Below are positions 22,760 through 35,767 of a stretch of 64,000 bases of DNA, piece after piece. Positions within the stretch are counted from its first letter, which is position 1; the number at the start of each line of letters is the position of its first letter. Position numbers and translations under genes: made by a program. The stretch is from Voacanga thouarsii (lineage: Eukaryota; Streptophyta; Magnoliopsida; Gentianales; Apocynaceae), in assembly GCA_026120185.1 (NCBI GenBank), contig JANUWF010001719.1:620001-684000 (forward strand), in the 5' to 3' direction. The notes under the pieces were generated by a model, which had not been told where the DNA came from, made no database searches, and saw only the letters and a program-made list of their open reading frames with translations.

Positions 22760-24192
22760 GCATGATAACTGGTCCGGCGAAGGTAGTCTCACTGCCTGCA
22801 ATTCCTCCATTTGCTTTCCAGAGATTACAATGCAAGATTGTCTTTCCAATGGCTTTTGGAATATCAGAAAGATTCTACAACTGCTAGATGATCATCTGAC
22901 ATACCCCATTCTCAAAATTGAGCCTCCTTTCCAACACAAAGCTCAAGATGTTATGCTTTGGATTCTTGCTCCATCAGGTGATTTCTCCTTATCTTCTGCT
23001 TGGGAGATAATTAGAAAGCGCAAATCTGCCTATAAGGTAAAGGAGGACATATGGAAATTGGGGGTTTAACCTAATGTCCGATTTTTCCTATGGCGCCTTC
23101 TCAATAACTTTCTGGTACTTGATGATAAACTGCAGTAACTGGGTTTTCAACTATGTTCCAAATGTTGTCTCTGCAATGAAGCTATGGAATCTTTATGGCA
23201 TGTCTTTGCCGATTGCGGTGTTGTAAAAAGTTTATGGTCTACCATCCTCCCTACTGTACGTGGTGGCCTTCCCTACTCAGCTCCCACCTTCTTTAGTGGC
23301 TTATGGCGTTTGTGGTGGCCGACTCCCTCACGATGCAGGTCTTTTGCTCGCATATATTTGGCTGCTTATTTGTGGGATGTTTGGAAAGGTAGGAATAAGG
23401 CTAGATATGATACATGCTCTATCTCTACAGCTCACCTGTGGTGTAATATTCTGTCTTTTATAAAGCTCTCTATAGCAGCTTTCTCGCTTCACCATGCTTC
23501 ACATAACATAGCTAGCCTCCATGGGTTCTAGCTCAGCACCACACCAAGGTCTCAAATTTGACATATACCAGTTTGTTGGTCTTCTGTTGATGCAGCTAAT
23601 TGTGGTAAGTGTTGATGGAGCAGCTAAGGCCTCAGGTCTCACAAGAGATGGAGGTATCATTCGGAACAATAAGGGCGATTTTCTCATGGTATTTGCTAGA
23701 CATACTGGTTTCTGAGACCATTGGAGAGCAAAACTTTTGGCTATTTGTGAAGGTTTGAAAATGGCCTGACAACATGGATTTCTTGACATTCTACTTCAAT
23801 CCGATTCAGCTACAACCTTGTAGCACCTCATCTTATCCACGGAGATAATGGGGACGCTCCACCAACTTCAACATCGAGAATAATGGCTATGCAGTTCCGT
23901 TCACTCCATCAAGTTCATGCATATCTATAGATAGGCTAACCTAGTGGTTGTGCCTTAGCCAATCTAGCTTGTGCTGCTAGTTACAACCAGTATTTCTTTC
24001 ATTTCTATCATCTTCCAAAGCGAGTACAAGGGTTTTGTAGCCTAGATAGTAGGGGTGTTCCTAATATAAGAACAAAGATTGTACGCACTGATTGGAGGCC
24101 TAGCCTAATGCCTCCCTCTATGTAATCTTTTTTTTCTTTTAATAAATTGGTAGGGGCTTTAATTCCTCGACCGTTAACAAAAAAAAAAAAAA
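22760..24192 (+). mobile_element. 5'-truncated L1-type LINE
   Basis: A plant L1 LINE 3' end, bounded by a 17-bp target duplication (22743-22759 and 24193-24209) and ending in about 14 A. It encodes the C-terminal part of ORF2. The zinc-binding RT-associated domain (WILAPSGDFSLSSAWE, WRLLNNFLV, CCLCNEAMESLWHVFADC) spans about 22960-23220. A plant-type RNase H domain (VSVDGAAKASGL..GGIIRNNKGDF, LAICEGLKMA, LLQSDSAT) spans about 23600-23820. Stops and frame changes lie between them. The RT proper and ORF1 are missing, as is usual for 5'-truncated copies. Confidence 0.9.
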
Positions 24193-24209
24193 AACTATAC
24201 CTATAATTG
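24193..24209. repeat. LINE target duplication, right copy
   Basis: Follows the poly-A tail and matches 22743-22759 except for C/T at one position. Confidence 0.85.
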
Positions 24210-24319
24210 TTAGTAATTGCAGTCAAGTTAATGACTCAACATTTTTTTTTTTATATGTTATTGGCAGGAAATGAAAACTGAACTCAAATGTAAATAAATA
24301 ATATTTCTAACCTATTAAA

Positions 24320-26565
24320 CTATCACAACACAGGCTGTTGGTCCTTGATTTTAATTTTAGGAAAAAGAGTAAGCAACGGAATCTTCGGGTTGGCCCGAGG
24401 ATCAGGTGGTGAAAACTTCAGGGGGATGAAAGAATAATCTTTGTCGATAAGGTAGTTGATGTGGATGACTAGTCTTCTGATATGGATTTAGATCCAAATA
24501 CTATGTGAAGAAAGATGGCTCAATGTATTAGGACAGTAACTAAGAAAGTGCTTGGTGAATCTAAAGGAAGAGTACCTCTAAATAAGGACGTGTCGTGGTG
24601 GAACAATGAAATAAAAGAACCCTTAAGGAGTAAAATAGAGTGTTATAGAAACTTAGGGAAGTGCAGGAGTGATGAGAATTTTGAGAAATATAAGGTCGCG
24701 CGAAGAAAAGCTAAAGAAACTGTTAGAAAAGCAAGATACATAGTTTACAAGGATTTATATGAAAAGTTGGATACCAAATATGGGAAGAAGAATACATATA
24801 GACTGGCGTGTTACAGGGAGAAGAAGACGAGAGATATCGGTGTGGTAAAATGTGTAAGGACGACAACTACAGTGTTTTGGTTAAGAATGAAGAAATAAAG
24901 GAGAGATGGAGGTCTTATTTTGATAAGTTATTTAATGGGAGTCAAGTCCAAGCTTCTAGTGTAGGTAGCCTGGCGATTTCGAACGAAGAGATTAACCGTG
25001 CCTGTATTCGTCGTATTCAGAAGTATGAAGTCCGAGATGCCTTTAAAAGGATGAGACCAAAAAAAGCAGTGGGTCCAAATGGTATACCGATCGAGGTTTG
25101 GAAGTATTTAGGAGAGATAGGTATTACGTGGCTGATAAGTCTGTTTAACAAGATATATAGAGTTAATAAAATTCCTACAAAGTGGAGGAAGAGTACTCTA
25201 ATTCCTCTATACAAGAATAAATAGGATGTTCAAGATTGTGCCAATTACCATGGGATTAAACTCATGAGTCATATTATGAAGTTTTGGGAGAGAGTGATTG
25301 AATAGAGGTTACAGGGCATTATATAAATTTCAGATAATCAGTTTGGTTTTATGGCTGGACGTTTCACTATGGAGGCAATTCATTTATTACGGCAGATAAT
25401 TGAATATTATAGGGAAAGAAAGAAATATTTACATATGGTATTTATTGACCTGAAAAAAGCTTATGACAAGATGCCTAGAGAAGTAGTTTGGTAGCTGCTG
25501 GCTAAGAAAGGTGTATCACTAAAGTATATTACTCTCATTAAAGATATATATGAGGGAGTATGTACAAGTGTAAAGACTTGCGCCGGATTGACTGCAGAGT
25601 TCCCTATTACTATCGGGGTACATCAAGGATCAATACTTAGCCATTTCCTCTTTGCGACCGTTATGGACGAGTTGACCTGCATTATACAAGAGGTTGTGCT
25701 ATGGTGTATGTTGTTTTCGGATAATATTATATTGATTGATGATATTAGAGTCGGTGTAAATGTTAAATTAGAGTTGTGGCGACAGACATTGGAATCCAAA
25801 GGCTTCAAAATTAGTAGGAGTTAAACAGAGTATATGGAATGCAAGTTCAATGGTAGCAGAAATATAGCCCAAAGTGTAACTCTGGAAGGTAGACAGATAC
25901 CGATAGTTGATTGCTAATTACTTCCGATATCTAGGACCTATTATTCAAAAAGACAGAAAGTTCGATGGCAACGTTGCACACCGAGTTAAGGCGGGTTGGT
26001 TGAAATGGAGGAGTGCGACTAATATTCTATGTGATCGTAATGTACCATTAAATCTAAAGGGAAAGTTCTGCAGGACAGCCGTAAAACCTGCTTTGTTCTA
26101 TGGCACGGAATGTTGGGAGTTAAAATGTGTCATATTCAAAAAATGAAAGTAGTTAAGATGCGTATGTTACGGTGGATGTGTGGATATACTAAAAATGATA
26201 GAGTCAGAAATAAGACCATTAGGAAAAATGTGGGAGTGGCATCTATTGAAGAAAAGATGAGAGAAAGTCGCATGCGTTGGTTTGGACATGTTCAGAGAAG
26301 ATCGAGGGATGCTCCTTTTAGGATGATTGAGGGAGGGAGACAGAATAGATTAGACAGAGGTAGAGGCAGGTCTAAAACAACTTGGATAGAGGTGATTAGG
26401 AGATATATGTCTTTATTAAATTTGAATGAGAGTATGACATTTAATAGAAGGAAATGGCGATAAAAGATTCATGTGAATGACCACACGTTGCTTGACGTTG
26501 GTTCATGTAATCAATCCCAAATTACTTGGGATTAAAACTTAGTTTGTTGTCATTATTGTTGTATT
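24320..26565 (+). mobile_element. RTE-type LINE, 5' truncated and decayed
   Basis: Non-LTR retrotransposon ORF fragments of the plant RTE type. Order: the end of the endonuclease domain (SQHRLLVLDFNF near 24326, RIRWWK near 24400), the linker (DVSWWNNEIKEPLRSKIECY, KYKVARRKAKETVRKAR, 24515-24790), RT ([76 protein letters not shown]), an altered catalytic box reading FSDN where the family has FADD, and the C-terminal region (FRYLGPIIQKD, RRWFGHVQRR-like RMRWFGHVQRRSRDAP, RSKTTWIEVIR) to a stop at 26463. The 3' end has TTGTTGT-type repeats rather than poly-A. Several stops and a frameshift make it inactive. No target duplication was found. Confidence 0.87.
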
Positions 26566-27008
26566 TAACTAATACCTTATAACAAACTCAGCTATTGAGT
26601 ATGAGACTTATAAAGGAATCCAATCCGCAAGAAATTTACTCCTATAAATGTTGTTTAGGTATGGAAAAATAACATTAAATAGAGGGAACTGTTTGAGCCA
26701 AAAGTTTAGCTACCGAATACTTAATTTCAAATTAAAAATGACATTCGATTTACAATTTTTATGGTGTATAGTATTTATTTTTTATTCTCTCTTAAATAAA
26801 TAAAATTAAGTATTGATGTGATAAAATAATAATTTAATTAATATAAATAATCATTGATAGATGATTTATTAGTTCTTATCTACCTTCCCTTTCCGTAATT
26901 TCAATATAATATGTGTACCCAAAAACTTAGCAGATGGTTTTCAGACAGTCCCAGTAAATCCGCGTAAGTTCATATCCAAAATTATTTCCTGCGGGCACAG
27001 AGAGGACC
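26566..27008 (+). promoter_or_regulatory. Upstream region of the PIRL gene
   Basis: 443 bases between the RTE LINE and the PIRL start codon. The last ~80 bases are conserved in the pseudogene copy at 3890-3974, which suggests transcribed leader or proximal promoter. I see no single convincing TATA box; AT-rich TATA-like runs lie near 26840. Confidence 0.4.
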
Positions 27009-29275
27009 ATGGAACTCACAACCAAGAAAGATCCATCACCTACCTATGCAGAAACAGTTGAAGAAATCATGAAACTCTACAAATCACTGCCTCCAAGACC
27101 CTCCATTGAAGAGATTGAAGCGGCCATGTCTGTAATCAAAACTGTCGACAGTGAAGAGAAGCAAAGAATTGAGGAGATATCCAAGCAAGAGGTTCCTCAG
27201 GATGTTCCACCACAACTATTCTCTGTGCTGCAAGAAGTGAGGAAATCCATGGTGGTTTTTCGGAGTCATGAGCAGAGGAAAGAGGCCGCATACTTGGTTG
27301 AAATTGACGAGATTTTTCAGACGTTTGATGATCTAATTCAGACAGCTTCTGAGTTGATTTCTGGAGATATCCATGAGGAGGAAGAGTTTGATCTTGATAG
27401 CCCAGATGGTCAAATTGGAAAAGAAGAGATAATCAATGATGAGAGTACCATCAGAGCTGAAGAGCCCAAGAAAGATGACACAAAAGAATTGCTCAGACCT
27501 GCTTCTCCAAAGCATCATATTTCCTCTTCAGGTTGGCATCCAACCCTCTATGTTTTACCAATCAACTTCTATTTTCTTCAAGAATTGATGCAGCTATTAG
27601 AAAATTATGCATTTGATTTGGAAATTTGTTCTCAGAAATTGATCATCTTGTCTTGCTTTTACAATTTCTTTCATCTTACTTTCCCAGTGTATGAGAATGA
27701 CGTGTGGATAGACTTTTCTTTATTTTTCAGTGAAATCAAAATTTTATGTATTTTTTTATTGCAGTTCTTGTCTATAGTATGGACTTCCTTGCTAAGTGTT
27801 AAATTGCCGTCCCTCAGTCACTTGAGTTAAAATAGACTTGACAGAAAAAGAAGAGCATGTATATCCTTAAGGAGCATTCACATTCAAATAGGTCCAAACA
27901 AGGATTATTATGGAATTGAACATTTTAACTCGCACTGATCTCAATCATTGAGAGAGAGAGAGAGAGAGAATTTAAGGATTGTAGATTATCTATATTACTT
28001 CAATTATAATATATGTAATATTTCTAGAATTTTAAGAAAATATACTTATTTAGTAATGGATATATAATTCTGATATGTTCTTGACTTGGAACTTTGTTTA
28101 TTGCTGAATCTTGTTTCAATGTCGTAGTATGGGATGGAGACGGTGAGAAATTGAGTCTGATTAGAGCAGCCGCCATAATTGAAAAATCTGCAAAATTTGG
28201 TGTGGAGATTCTTGATCTTCAAGGTAAATTGATGGACAAGATTGAGTGGCTTCCACTGTCGCTTGGAAAGTTGTTAAATGTGGTTGAGCTTAACCTAGCT
28301 GACAATCAAATTATGGCACTTCCCTTGACTATTGGCAACCTCAAGAAGTTAAGAAAGCTGGATGTCCATGCCAACCAGCTAATAAACCTTCCCGACTCAT
28401 TTGGTGAATTGCTGAGCTTAAATGATCTTGATCTTCATGCCAACAGGTTGAAGTCGCTACCGGCTTCATTCGGGAACTTAACTGACCTCATAAATCTTGA
28501 TCTAAGTTCAAATAGATACAAAATTTTACCAAATATAATTGAAAATCTGACCTCTTTGAAGAGATTGAATGTGGAAACAAATGATATTGAAGAACTTCCT
28601 TATACAATTGGATCATGTTCATCACTGGTAGAGCTGAGATTAGATTTCAATCAACTCAAAGCACTTCCTGAGGCAGTGGGGAAACTTGAATGCTTGGAGA
28701 TTCTTACTTTACACTACAACAGAATCAAAGGACTTCCAACAACAATTGGGAATCTTTTGCGTCTGAAAGAACTTGATGTTAGCTTTAATGAACTTGGAAG
28801 TGTACATGAAAGCCTCTGCTTTGCACATAGCCTCAAAAAATTGAACGTTGGGAAGAACTTTGCGGACTTGCGTGCCTTGCCAAACTCAATTGGTAAGCTT
28901 GAGATGCTTGAAGAGCTAGATATCAGTGACAACCAAATAAAAATATTGCCCGACTCTTTCAGATTCCTTGCAAACTTAAAAGTTTTTCACGCTGATGAGA
29001 CTCCACTAGAGGTGCCTCCAAGGCAACTTGCAAAACTTGGGGCTCAGGTAAATCTTTGCTTGGTTTTACTGCATTTGGCCCATTTAGTATGATTGGATAC
29101 TAACTGAATCAATGTTTCCATTCTTTAATAGGCTGTTGTTAAGTACATGGCTGAATTTGTTGCCAAGAGGGATATGCAAATTCAAAGACCAAGGAAGAAG
29201 ATGGGATTTTGCGAACTGTTAGCAAAGTGCTTGGGGATTGAAGTATGGTCAAGTGTATCAAGAAGTACGGAATGA
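27009..29275 (+). CDS. Plant intracellular Ras-group LRR protein (PIRL4/5-like)
   Basis: Three exons: 27009-27531, 28128-29047 and 29132-29275. All junctions are GT..AG (CAG/GTTGGC, GTCGTAG, CAG/GTAAAT, TTTAATAG) and the phases join to give 528 residues, close to the family's usual length. Residues 1-174 are the acidic N-terminal region with a coiled-coil tendency (MELTTKKDPSPTYAETVEEI, EEEEFDLDS). Residues about 202-465 hold ten or so 23-residue LRRs of the Ras-group type, for example LPLTIGNLKKLRKLDVHANQ, LDVSFNELGSV and LEELDISDNQIKILP. The third exon gives the basic C-terminal tail (AVVKYMAEFVAKRDM, RPRKK). PIRLs are plant proteins of this Shoc2-like class, with known roles in gametophyte development for some members; the specific role here is inferred. 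No signal peptide or membrane segment. Possible polyadenylation signal AATAAA near 29404. Confidence 0.93.
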
Positions 29276-30804
29276 ATGGAAGTGTAATTGACCCTTCACC
29301 TGCATATAGCCCAACCTTTCCTTTCTGCTTATAAAAAAGTAAGTATAAAGTATATGAAGGTGGAGAACTCTATTCTTCCATTGATAGTACATACTGGAGG
29401 GGAAATAAAGGTTGCTGAAACTCTGATTTCTGCTTTTGTTTGGTTGAATTGGATTAAGAAAGTGTGAAAAACAACATATTTGTTCTTTCATTGATGCTTG
29501 GTCCATAGAAAATTGTAAAACTTCTGTTTCCTCAGGTTACATTCTTGTATAGATTGTACTGGAGGCCTTTCTCCTTTCTTATATACAATTCTGTGCTTGC
29601 TTGCTTGCAGTAATGAGCTCTTTACCTACCAATCTATAAACAGAAACTTTATTAGGAGAAACTTTCTTTACTATGTATTATATTTTGTTTTGTTTTATTT
29701 TTGGAGAGGAGTCGAGTTAGGGGTGAAGAATTCGAATAAAATTAACACCTTAAATCACATCTCATAAATATATTTCTTTTTTATCTTGTGAAAAGAGTCG
29801 ACAGAATGGAACTGACATTTTATTTTTAAAATATTAATATGGAATATATTTGCTATTCTTTTTAACTTTTTTCTTAATTTTTTCGGAACAATATAAATAT
29901 AAGTCTGTAGGAATTTAGGGGTGCTCACGCTTCGGGAATTTGAAAATCTTTAGTGCCGTTTTGAAATTTCGATTCTCCCATATTCTCAATATTGGTCCTA
30001 AATCATAGGGTTAAAATCTCTATCCTGTTTTGTCTTGAAATTTGGCGAATAATTAGATCTTCGGCTTTAATAGGGCAAAGATGACTCTAATTGAATTTTT
30101 AGATATTTTTCACCAAAAAAAAAAATTATTATCTATAAATTTGAAAAATACATGTTAATGATTCTCAAATCTTAATCTAAAATAAGATTCGAAAATAAAA
30201 TTGAAACAACTTCTATAATACTAACCAATCACAACTTTAATACAAATTTCAATTTTAATATAAATTTTAATCATCATAAATAAAATATACAACTTAATCT
30301 TAAAACATTACCATAAAAATTAGAATTGATTCTATTATTTTTAATTTTTTACTCATTCGAAAAAAAAAAATAGAATCTCTTATCATTCTTTTTAAACATT
30401 ATATATATACAGTTTTAAATTTGTTTCAGGACGATTTTCTTTGAAATGATTCTCGATGTGAATATTGCATAAAAATTTTTTGAAACGATTTGATTTAGAA
30501 AAAATTAAAAGTCAATAATTTTTTTCGATTCTAATTCTTTTTAATCTGATCATTATTAATTATTTTTCAATCCCATTAATAGCCAAATTTAGGATTATAA
30601 GCATATAATCAAGATTTGATATACGAATTACTTTTCTTTTTCTCTCTCTTACTTTTCTCTCTTTACACTTTTTTTCCATCAGGTCATCGTCGGGTTTTGA
30701 CTCCTTCTGCGAGATCTTTCACACAGACTAGGTGTGGAATTAGAGCATCTGAACTCGCTCGTGTAAAATATTCATATAATCGTATAAATATATTTAAATA
30801 ATTA
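29276..30804. other. PIRL 3' flank and AT-rich intergenic region
   Basis: The first few hundred bases are probably the 3' UTR of the PIRL gene. The rest is AT-rich with no coding similarity. A C/T-rich patch near 30630-30720 is promoter- or UTR-like but leads to no recognisable exon. Confidence 0.5.
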
Positions 30805-31260
30805 CACACAACCCTAAATTCGAAATTGGAGGTACTCTCCTGAAAAAAGGTTACTCACATCTGACAAACACAAAACGTAGTGGCACATCGTGCTTGCCAT
30901 ACGCAAGCCGATCCCCAATTTCGGTCCAAAAAAGAAGCTCGCCTTTTACGGACGCGAGCTCCATTCCGAAACGAGTACGGCAACAACATGCGTTAAAGAT
31001 TTCGCAACTTGTGATGTTGATCTGTTCTTGGCCGCTGAACCAAAACCATTTTCAATTTTTCCACTTTGAGATTGCATTTTCGGCATCCTTTCGTGGAAAA
31101 AAAAAACTAGTCTTTTAACTGGTTAGCTAATGTGGCAGGCTTGGCTGGCAATCCTGGGACTAGGGCGGCTGGTTTTGGAAGAAATATCAAATTAGTTTTC
31201 TGTTTTTTTTCAATTTTAATATAATTTTTAAAAAGATTTAAAAAGATTTATCCTATTTTT
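30805..31260 (+). repeat. Dispersed repeat, copy 1 (inverted relative to 51974-52460)
   Basis: This segment matches the reverse complement of 51974-52460 along most of its length, for example GAATTGGAGGTAC-type, CAACTTGTGATGTTGAT and GGCTGGTTTTGGAAG stretches. The other copy holds a 110-codon minus-strand open frame; here that frame is broken. No known domain is recognisable. It could be a captured gene end or an uncharacterised transposon. Confidence 0.65.
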
Positions 31261-31539
31261 TAAATTTAGAAATTTTTATTTTAAAATAAAACATTCGACT
31301 CTAATTATATAAATAATTTATAATTAAAAATTATTAATTTAAATTTGATTCTTAATGAAAAGAATATGTAACTAAATCTATAATCCCTTTATATTTTAAT
31401 TTAAGTAATTTGTATTTTAATTGAATTCGAATAATAAGTGAAAAAATTTTAAAAAGATACAAATAATAATTTATATTTTAATGAATATTTGCGTATTTTT
31501 ATTTTGAAGAATGATTTTAATATAAATTTTTATTTTTAA

Positions 31540-31740
31540 GTTATGTTTAAATTAAAATATTTAATCACAATTAATTTTAAATCTAAATTATGTACAAAAA
31601 TAATTTATTATGTTATTTGACTTAGACTTTTATTAATAATTTTATCTTCAAAGATTCATAATAAAATTTTTAATTGGGATAATTATTATTATTTTATCTT
31701 CAAATTTTTAAATATAGATTTAAATATAATAAATTTGAAA
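31540..31740 (+). repeat. AT-rich direct repeat, left of CACTA
   Basis: Resembles 39270-39450 in the same orientation (shared TTTTAAATCT..AATTAT, TTATTTGACTT and GTCTTCAAAGATTCA-type stretches). The pair flanks the telomere-like patch and the CACTA element. Function unknown. Confidence 0.5.
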
Positions 31741-31867
31741 ACAATGTTTTACCATTGGTTGTATAAGTCATTTTAAATAAGTGTCAAATTTTTTGTGACT
31801 TTATCATATTGATAGCGATCAAGAATAATAAGTTATCTTATAGTATTATCAAATTATGAACTTTATC

Positions 31868-31999
31868 GAAACCCTAAACGCCCAAAATCCTAAACCCTTG
31901 GTACTAAAACCCAAAATCCTATGTCTTAAAACCCTAAACCATGAATTTTAAATCCGAAACTATATATTTCGAGACCCTATACTGAACCTTAAACCCTAA
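31868..31999 (+). repeat. Degenerate telomere-like (AAACCCTA) patch, left half
   Basis: Several imperfect AAACCCTA-type units (GAAACCCTAAACG, TAAACCCTT, AAAACCCTAAACC, TTAAACCCTAA). It continues on the other side of the CACTA element at 39049. This is an interstitial, decayed array and not a chromosome end. Confidence 0.75.
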
Positions 32000-32657
32000 C
32001 ACTACTAGAAAAAGGTTGATTACCAACAAAACATTCCCAACAAACCAAATTCGGTTGGTAATTACCAACAAATTCCCAACAAATGTGGAATGTGTTGCAT
32101 TTCAATTACTTATCAATAAATTACCAACTATGTGTATTATATTGGTGATTTTGCTGTTGGTAATCGGTTGGTAATGTGTTGGTAAACGGACAGGAAAATA
32201 TTTACCAACTGATTACCAATAAAATATAAGTGGTTGGTAATTGTGTCGGTTGGTAATCTATTGGTAATAGGGAGGGAATGTTGTTCCCGCCAATTTACCA
32301 ACAGAAGTGGGTAGTTGATAGCTAATATATTTGGCAATATGATAGTTTATTTTTTACTAACAGCATTACCAACCAACATATCTATTGGAAATATAGTAAA
32401 TCAATCTCCAATAAACTACAAATAGAATTACCAATTGCGTGTATTTAGTTGTTAATATTTGTGTTGGTAATCTGTTGGTAAGTATATAGGAAAATATTTA
32501 CCAACCGATTACCAATTAAATATGCATAGTTGGTAACTATGTCTAATAGGAATCTGTTGGTAAAGGGAAAAGGAATGTTTTTTCCCTGTCGATATTCCAA
32601 CGAAATACCAACTGAAGTGGGTAGTTGGTAGAAGTTTAAGTAGAAGAAAAATAGATT
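32000..32657. repeat. CACTA left subterminal repeats
   Basis: Repeated TTACCAAC and its complement GTTGGTAA in both orientations, spaced a few to a few tens of bases apart. In CACTA elements such motifs bind the element's own regulatory protein; that role is inferred. Confidence 0.85.
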
Positions 32658-34640
32658 TTTTGAAGATAAGCACGTCAAATTGACGATCTAACCTTAAGAT
32701 TTGTTAAAATTACTAAAAAATTTATTGTGACCAATTTTGAAGGTAATCGAATATATTTAGCTACACAATCTAGCATAATCTCTATATAACGGCCTAAAAC
32801 CTAAATCGTTCATAAAGATAAGCATGTCAAATTGACGATCCAACCGTTAGATTTGTTAAAATTATTTTAAAAAGTATTGTGACCAAATTTGAAGGTAATC
32901 GGATATATTTAGCTACATAATCTAGTATAGTCTCTATATAATGGCCCAAAACCTAACTCGTTTATAAATATGTCAAATTGAAGATCTAACCGTTAGATCG
33001 TATTGTGACAAAATTTTAAGATAATTGGATATATTTAGCTACACAATCTAACATAATCTCTATATAACGGCCTATAACCTAACTCGTTCACAAATATAAG
33101 CACGTCAAATTTATGATCTAACCGTTAGATTTATTAAAATTACTAAAAAATGTATTGTGATCAAATTTAAAGGTAATCGGATATATTTAGCTGCACAATC
33201 TAGTATAATATCTATATAACGGCCTAAAACCTAACTCGTTCATAAAGATAAGCACGTCAAATTGACGATCCAACCGTTAGATTTGTTAAAATTATTTAAA
33301 AAAGTATTGTGACCAAATTTGAAGATAATCGGATATATTTAGCTATACAATCTAGTATAATCTCTATATAACGGCTCAAAACCTAACTTGTTTATAAATA
33401 TGTCAAATTGATGATCTAACCGTTAGATTTTTTAAAATTACTAAAAAAAGTATTGTGACAAAATTTTAAGATAATTGGATATATATATAGCTACACAATC
33501 TAATATAATCTCTATATAACGGCCTATAACTGAACTCGTTCACAAATATAAGCACGTCAAATTTATGATCCAACCTTTAGATTTGTTAAAATTACTAAAA
33601 TAGGTATTGTGATCAAATTTGAAGGTAATTGGATATATTTAGCTGCACAATCTAATATAATCTCTATATAACGGCCTAAAACCTAACTCATTCATAAAGA
33701 TAAGCACATCAAATTGACGATCCAACCATTATATTTGTTAAAATTACTAAAAAATATATTGTGACCAAACTTAAAGGTAATCGGATATATTTAGCTACAC
33801 AATCTTGCACAATCTCGATATAACGGCCTATAACCTAATTCGTTCATAAAGATAAACACGTTAAATTGACAATCTAACCATTAGATTTGTTAAAATTACT
33901 AAAAAATGTATTGTGACCAAATTTGAAATTAATTGGATATATTTAGTTACATAATCTAGCATAACCTCTATATAACGGCCTAAAACCTAACTCGTTCATA
34001 AAGATAAGCACGTTAAATTGATAATCTAACCGTTATATTTGTTAAAATTACTAAAAAAAAATATTGTGACCAAATTTAAAGGTAATCGGATATATTTAAC
34101 TACACAATCTAGCATAATCTCTATAAAACGGCCTAAAACCTAACTCGTTTATAAATATGTCAAATTAACGATCTAACAATAGATTTGTTAAAATTACTAA
34201 AAAATATATTGTGATCAAATTTGAAGGTATTTGGATATATTTTGCTGCATAATCTTGTATAATCTCTATATAACAGCTTAAACTCAAACGCATTTATGAA
34301 GATAAGTATGTCAAATTAATGATCCAACCATTAGATTTGTTAAAATTATTTTTAAAAAAAGTATTGTGATCAAATTTGAATATAATCGGATATATTTTAC
34401 TACATACTATAGTATAATCTCTATACAACCGACCAAAAAACCTAATGCATTTATGAAAATAAACATGTCAAATTAATGATCCAACTGTTAGATTTGTTAA
34501 AATTGGTAAAAACAATATTGTGACCAAATTTGAAGGTAATCGAATATATTTTGCTACATAATTTAGTATAATCTCTATATAATGCGTCAAAACCTAACAC
34601 ATTTATAAGATTAGTATAATCTCTATATTTTGTTAAATCA
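32658..34640 (+). repeat. ~150-bp tandem array inside the CACTA element
   Basis: About 13 copies of a unit containing AAGCACGTCAAATTGACGATC, CAACCGTTAGATTTGTTAAA, TATTGTGACCAAATTTGAAG, GGATATATTTAGCTACACA and CTATATAACGGCCTAAAACC (each in variant forms). Most spacings are 148-160 bases, with shortened units near 32990 and 34150. No coding potential. Confidence 0.9.
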
Positions 34641-35767
34641 TTTTTAAGACTATATAAATTCAATTCAAGCCAATCATCGTTCCTCCTCCCTCATCTCATA
34701 CATAAAATATATATAGATAGATACCAAGTTCAAAATTTAAACTTTGAATAGTAGATTAATTTTTAACTATTTTTTTTCATCTTAAAAAACCTTTAATTTC
34801 CTAAGTTTTGTCATTTGATGAGAAAAAGAAATTTGGTGACCAATTAATAATTCAATTGATTAAAATGCCTTGGGATCCTAAACTCTACATTGGGGCAACC
34901 CCTTTTTACACTCTTTTAGTTGATTTTTTTTTTTTAAAAAATGAGTCAATTTTTTTACTTTCTAGTTTGATATTGCATGCACTCCTTCTAAAATGGAAGT
35001 TTCTATTTTACACTCTCCTTTTCAATATCTTTATAGCCTAAATTTTTTTCTTTCTATTTTGATAATGGATAAATAGTAACAAATATCTAAATAATAAAAA
35101 AAATATAAAGAGAATAAACACATACTCTATTTCTATTTTGATAATGGATAATTAGTAACAAAGTGCACATCTAATTTCATTGTATTAAGAAAAAATTTGT
35201 GTTACACTTGTGACTAATTTGTTTAACCTAATTCATTATGGATAAACTTGTATTTTTCACCTAAGAACAATCATATAATGTAAACGTACTATACAATATT
35301 TTTTTTAAATTGTTTTATATACATGTACTATATAGTGACAAAGAAACTTTCATAGTTCTCAATGTTTTGCAAATTATACTTTAGAAACTTTTTTTTTATA
35401 GAAATATACTATACAGTATTTTAAAATGTGCACTTTCGTTTTGGTACATTTTAAAACAAAAAATTATTTATTATAGCTTATAAAAATTATTAAATAAATA
35501 ATTTTATTAGATAATTTTTTATTTTAAAATATTTATATAATTTAAAAAAGATGATTTTTTTTTTCTCTTTTTCCTTTTGTTTCTTATTCTGAGTTTCAGA
35601 ACCCGCCCACCCTTCCCTTTCTCATTTTAACTGCATCTTCAGAAAGGTCAAGATTCATCAAAGAAGGGCCAAACCTTATACCTCTATGAACGATCCCGGT
35701 CGCCGACGCTGTTCTGATTTCGTCCTTATCAATGGCTTCACCACTTCCATAGCAAATATCAGCCTCT

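Noticed and set aside
28714..28932. Minus-strand open frame within the PIRL gene
   Set aside because: It is the complement of the LRR-coding exon 2; Ser/Leu-rich shadow frame.
31868..31999. A true telomere or chromosome end
   Set aside because: Units are degenerate and continue into ordinary sequence on both sides of the CACTA element.
32658..34640. A CRISPR-like or direct-repeat/spacer array
   Set aside because: The whole ~150-base unit is repeated with variation; there are no unique spacers, and the context is a plant transposon.
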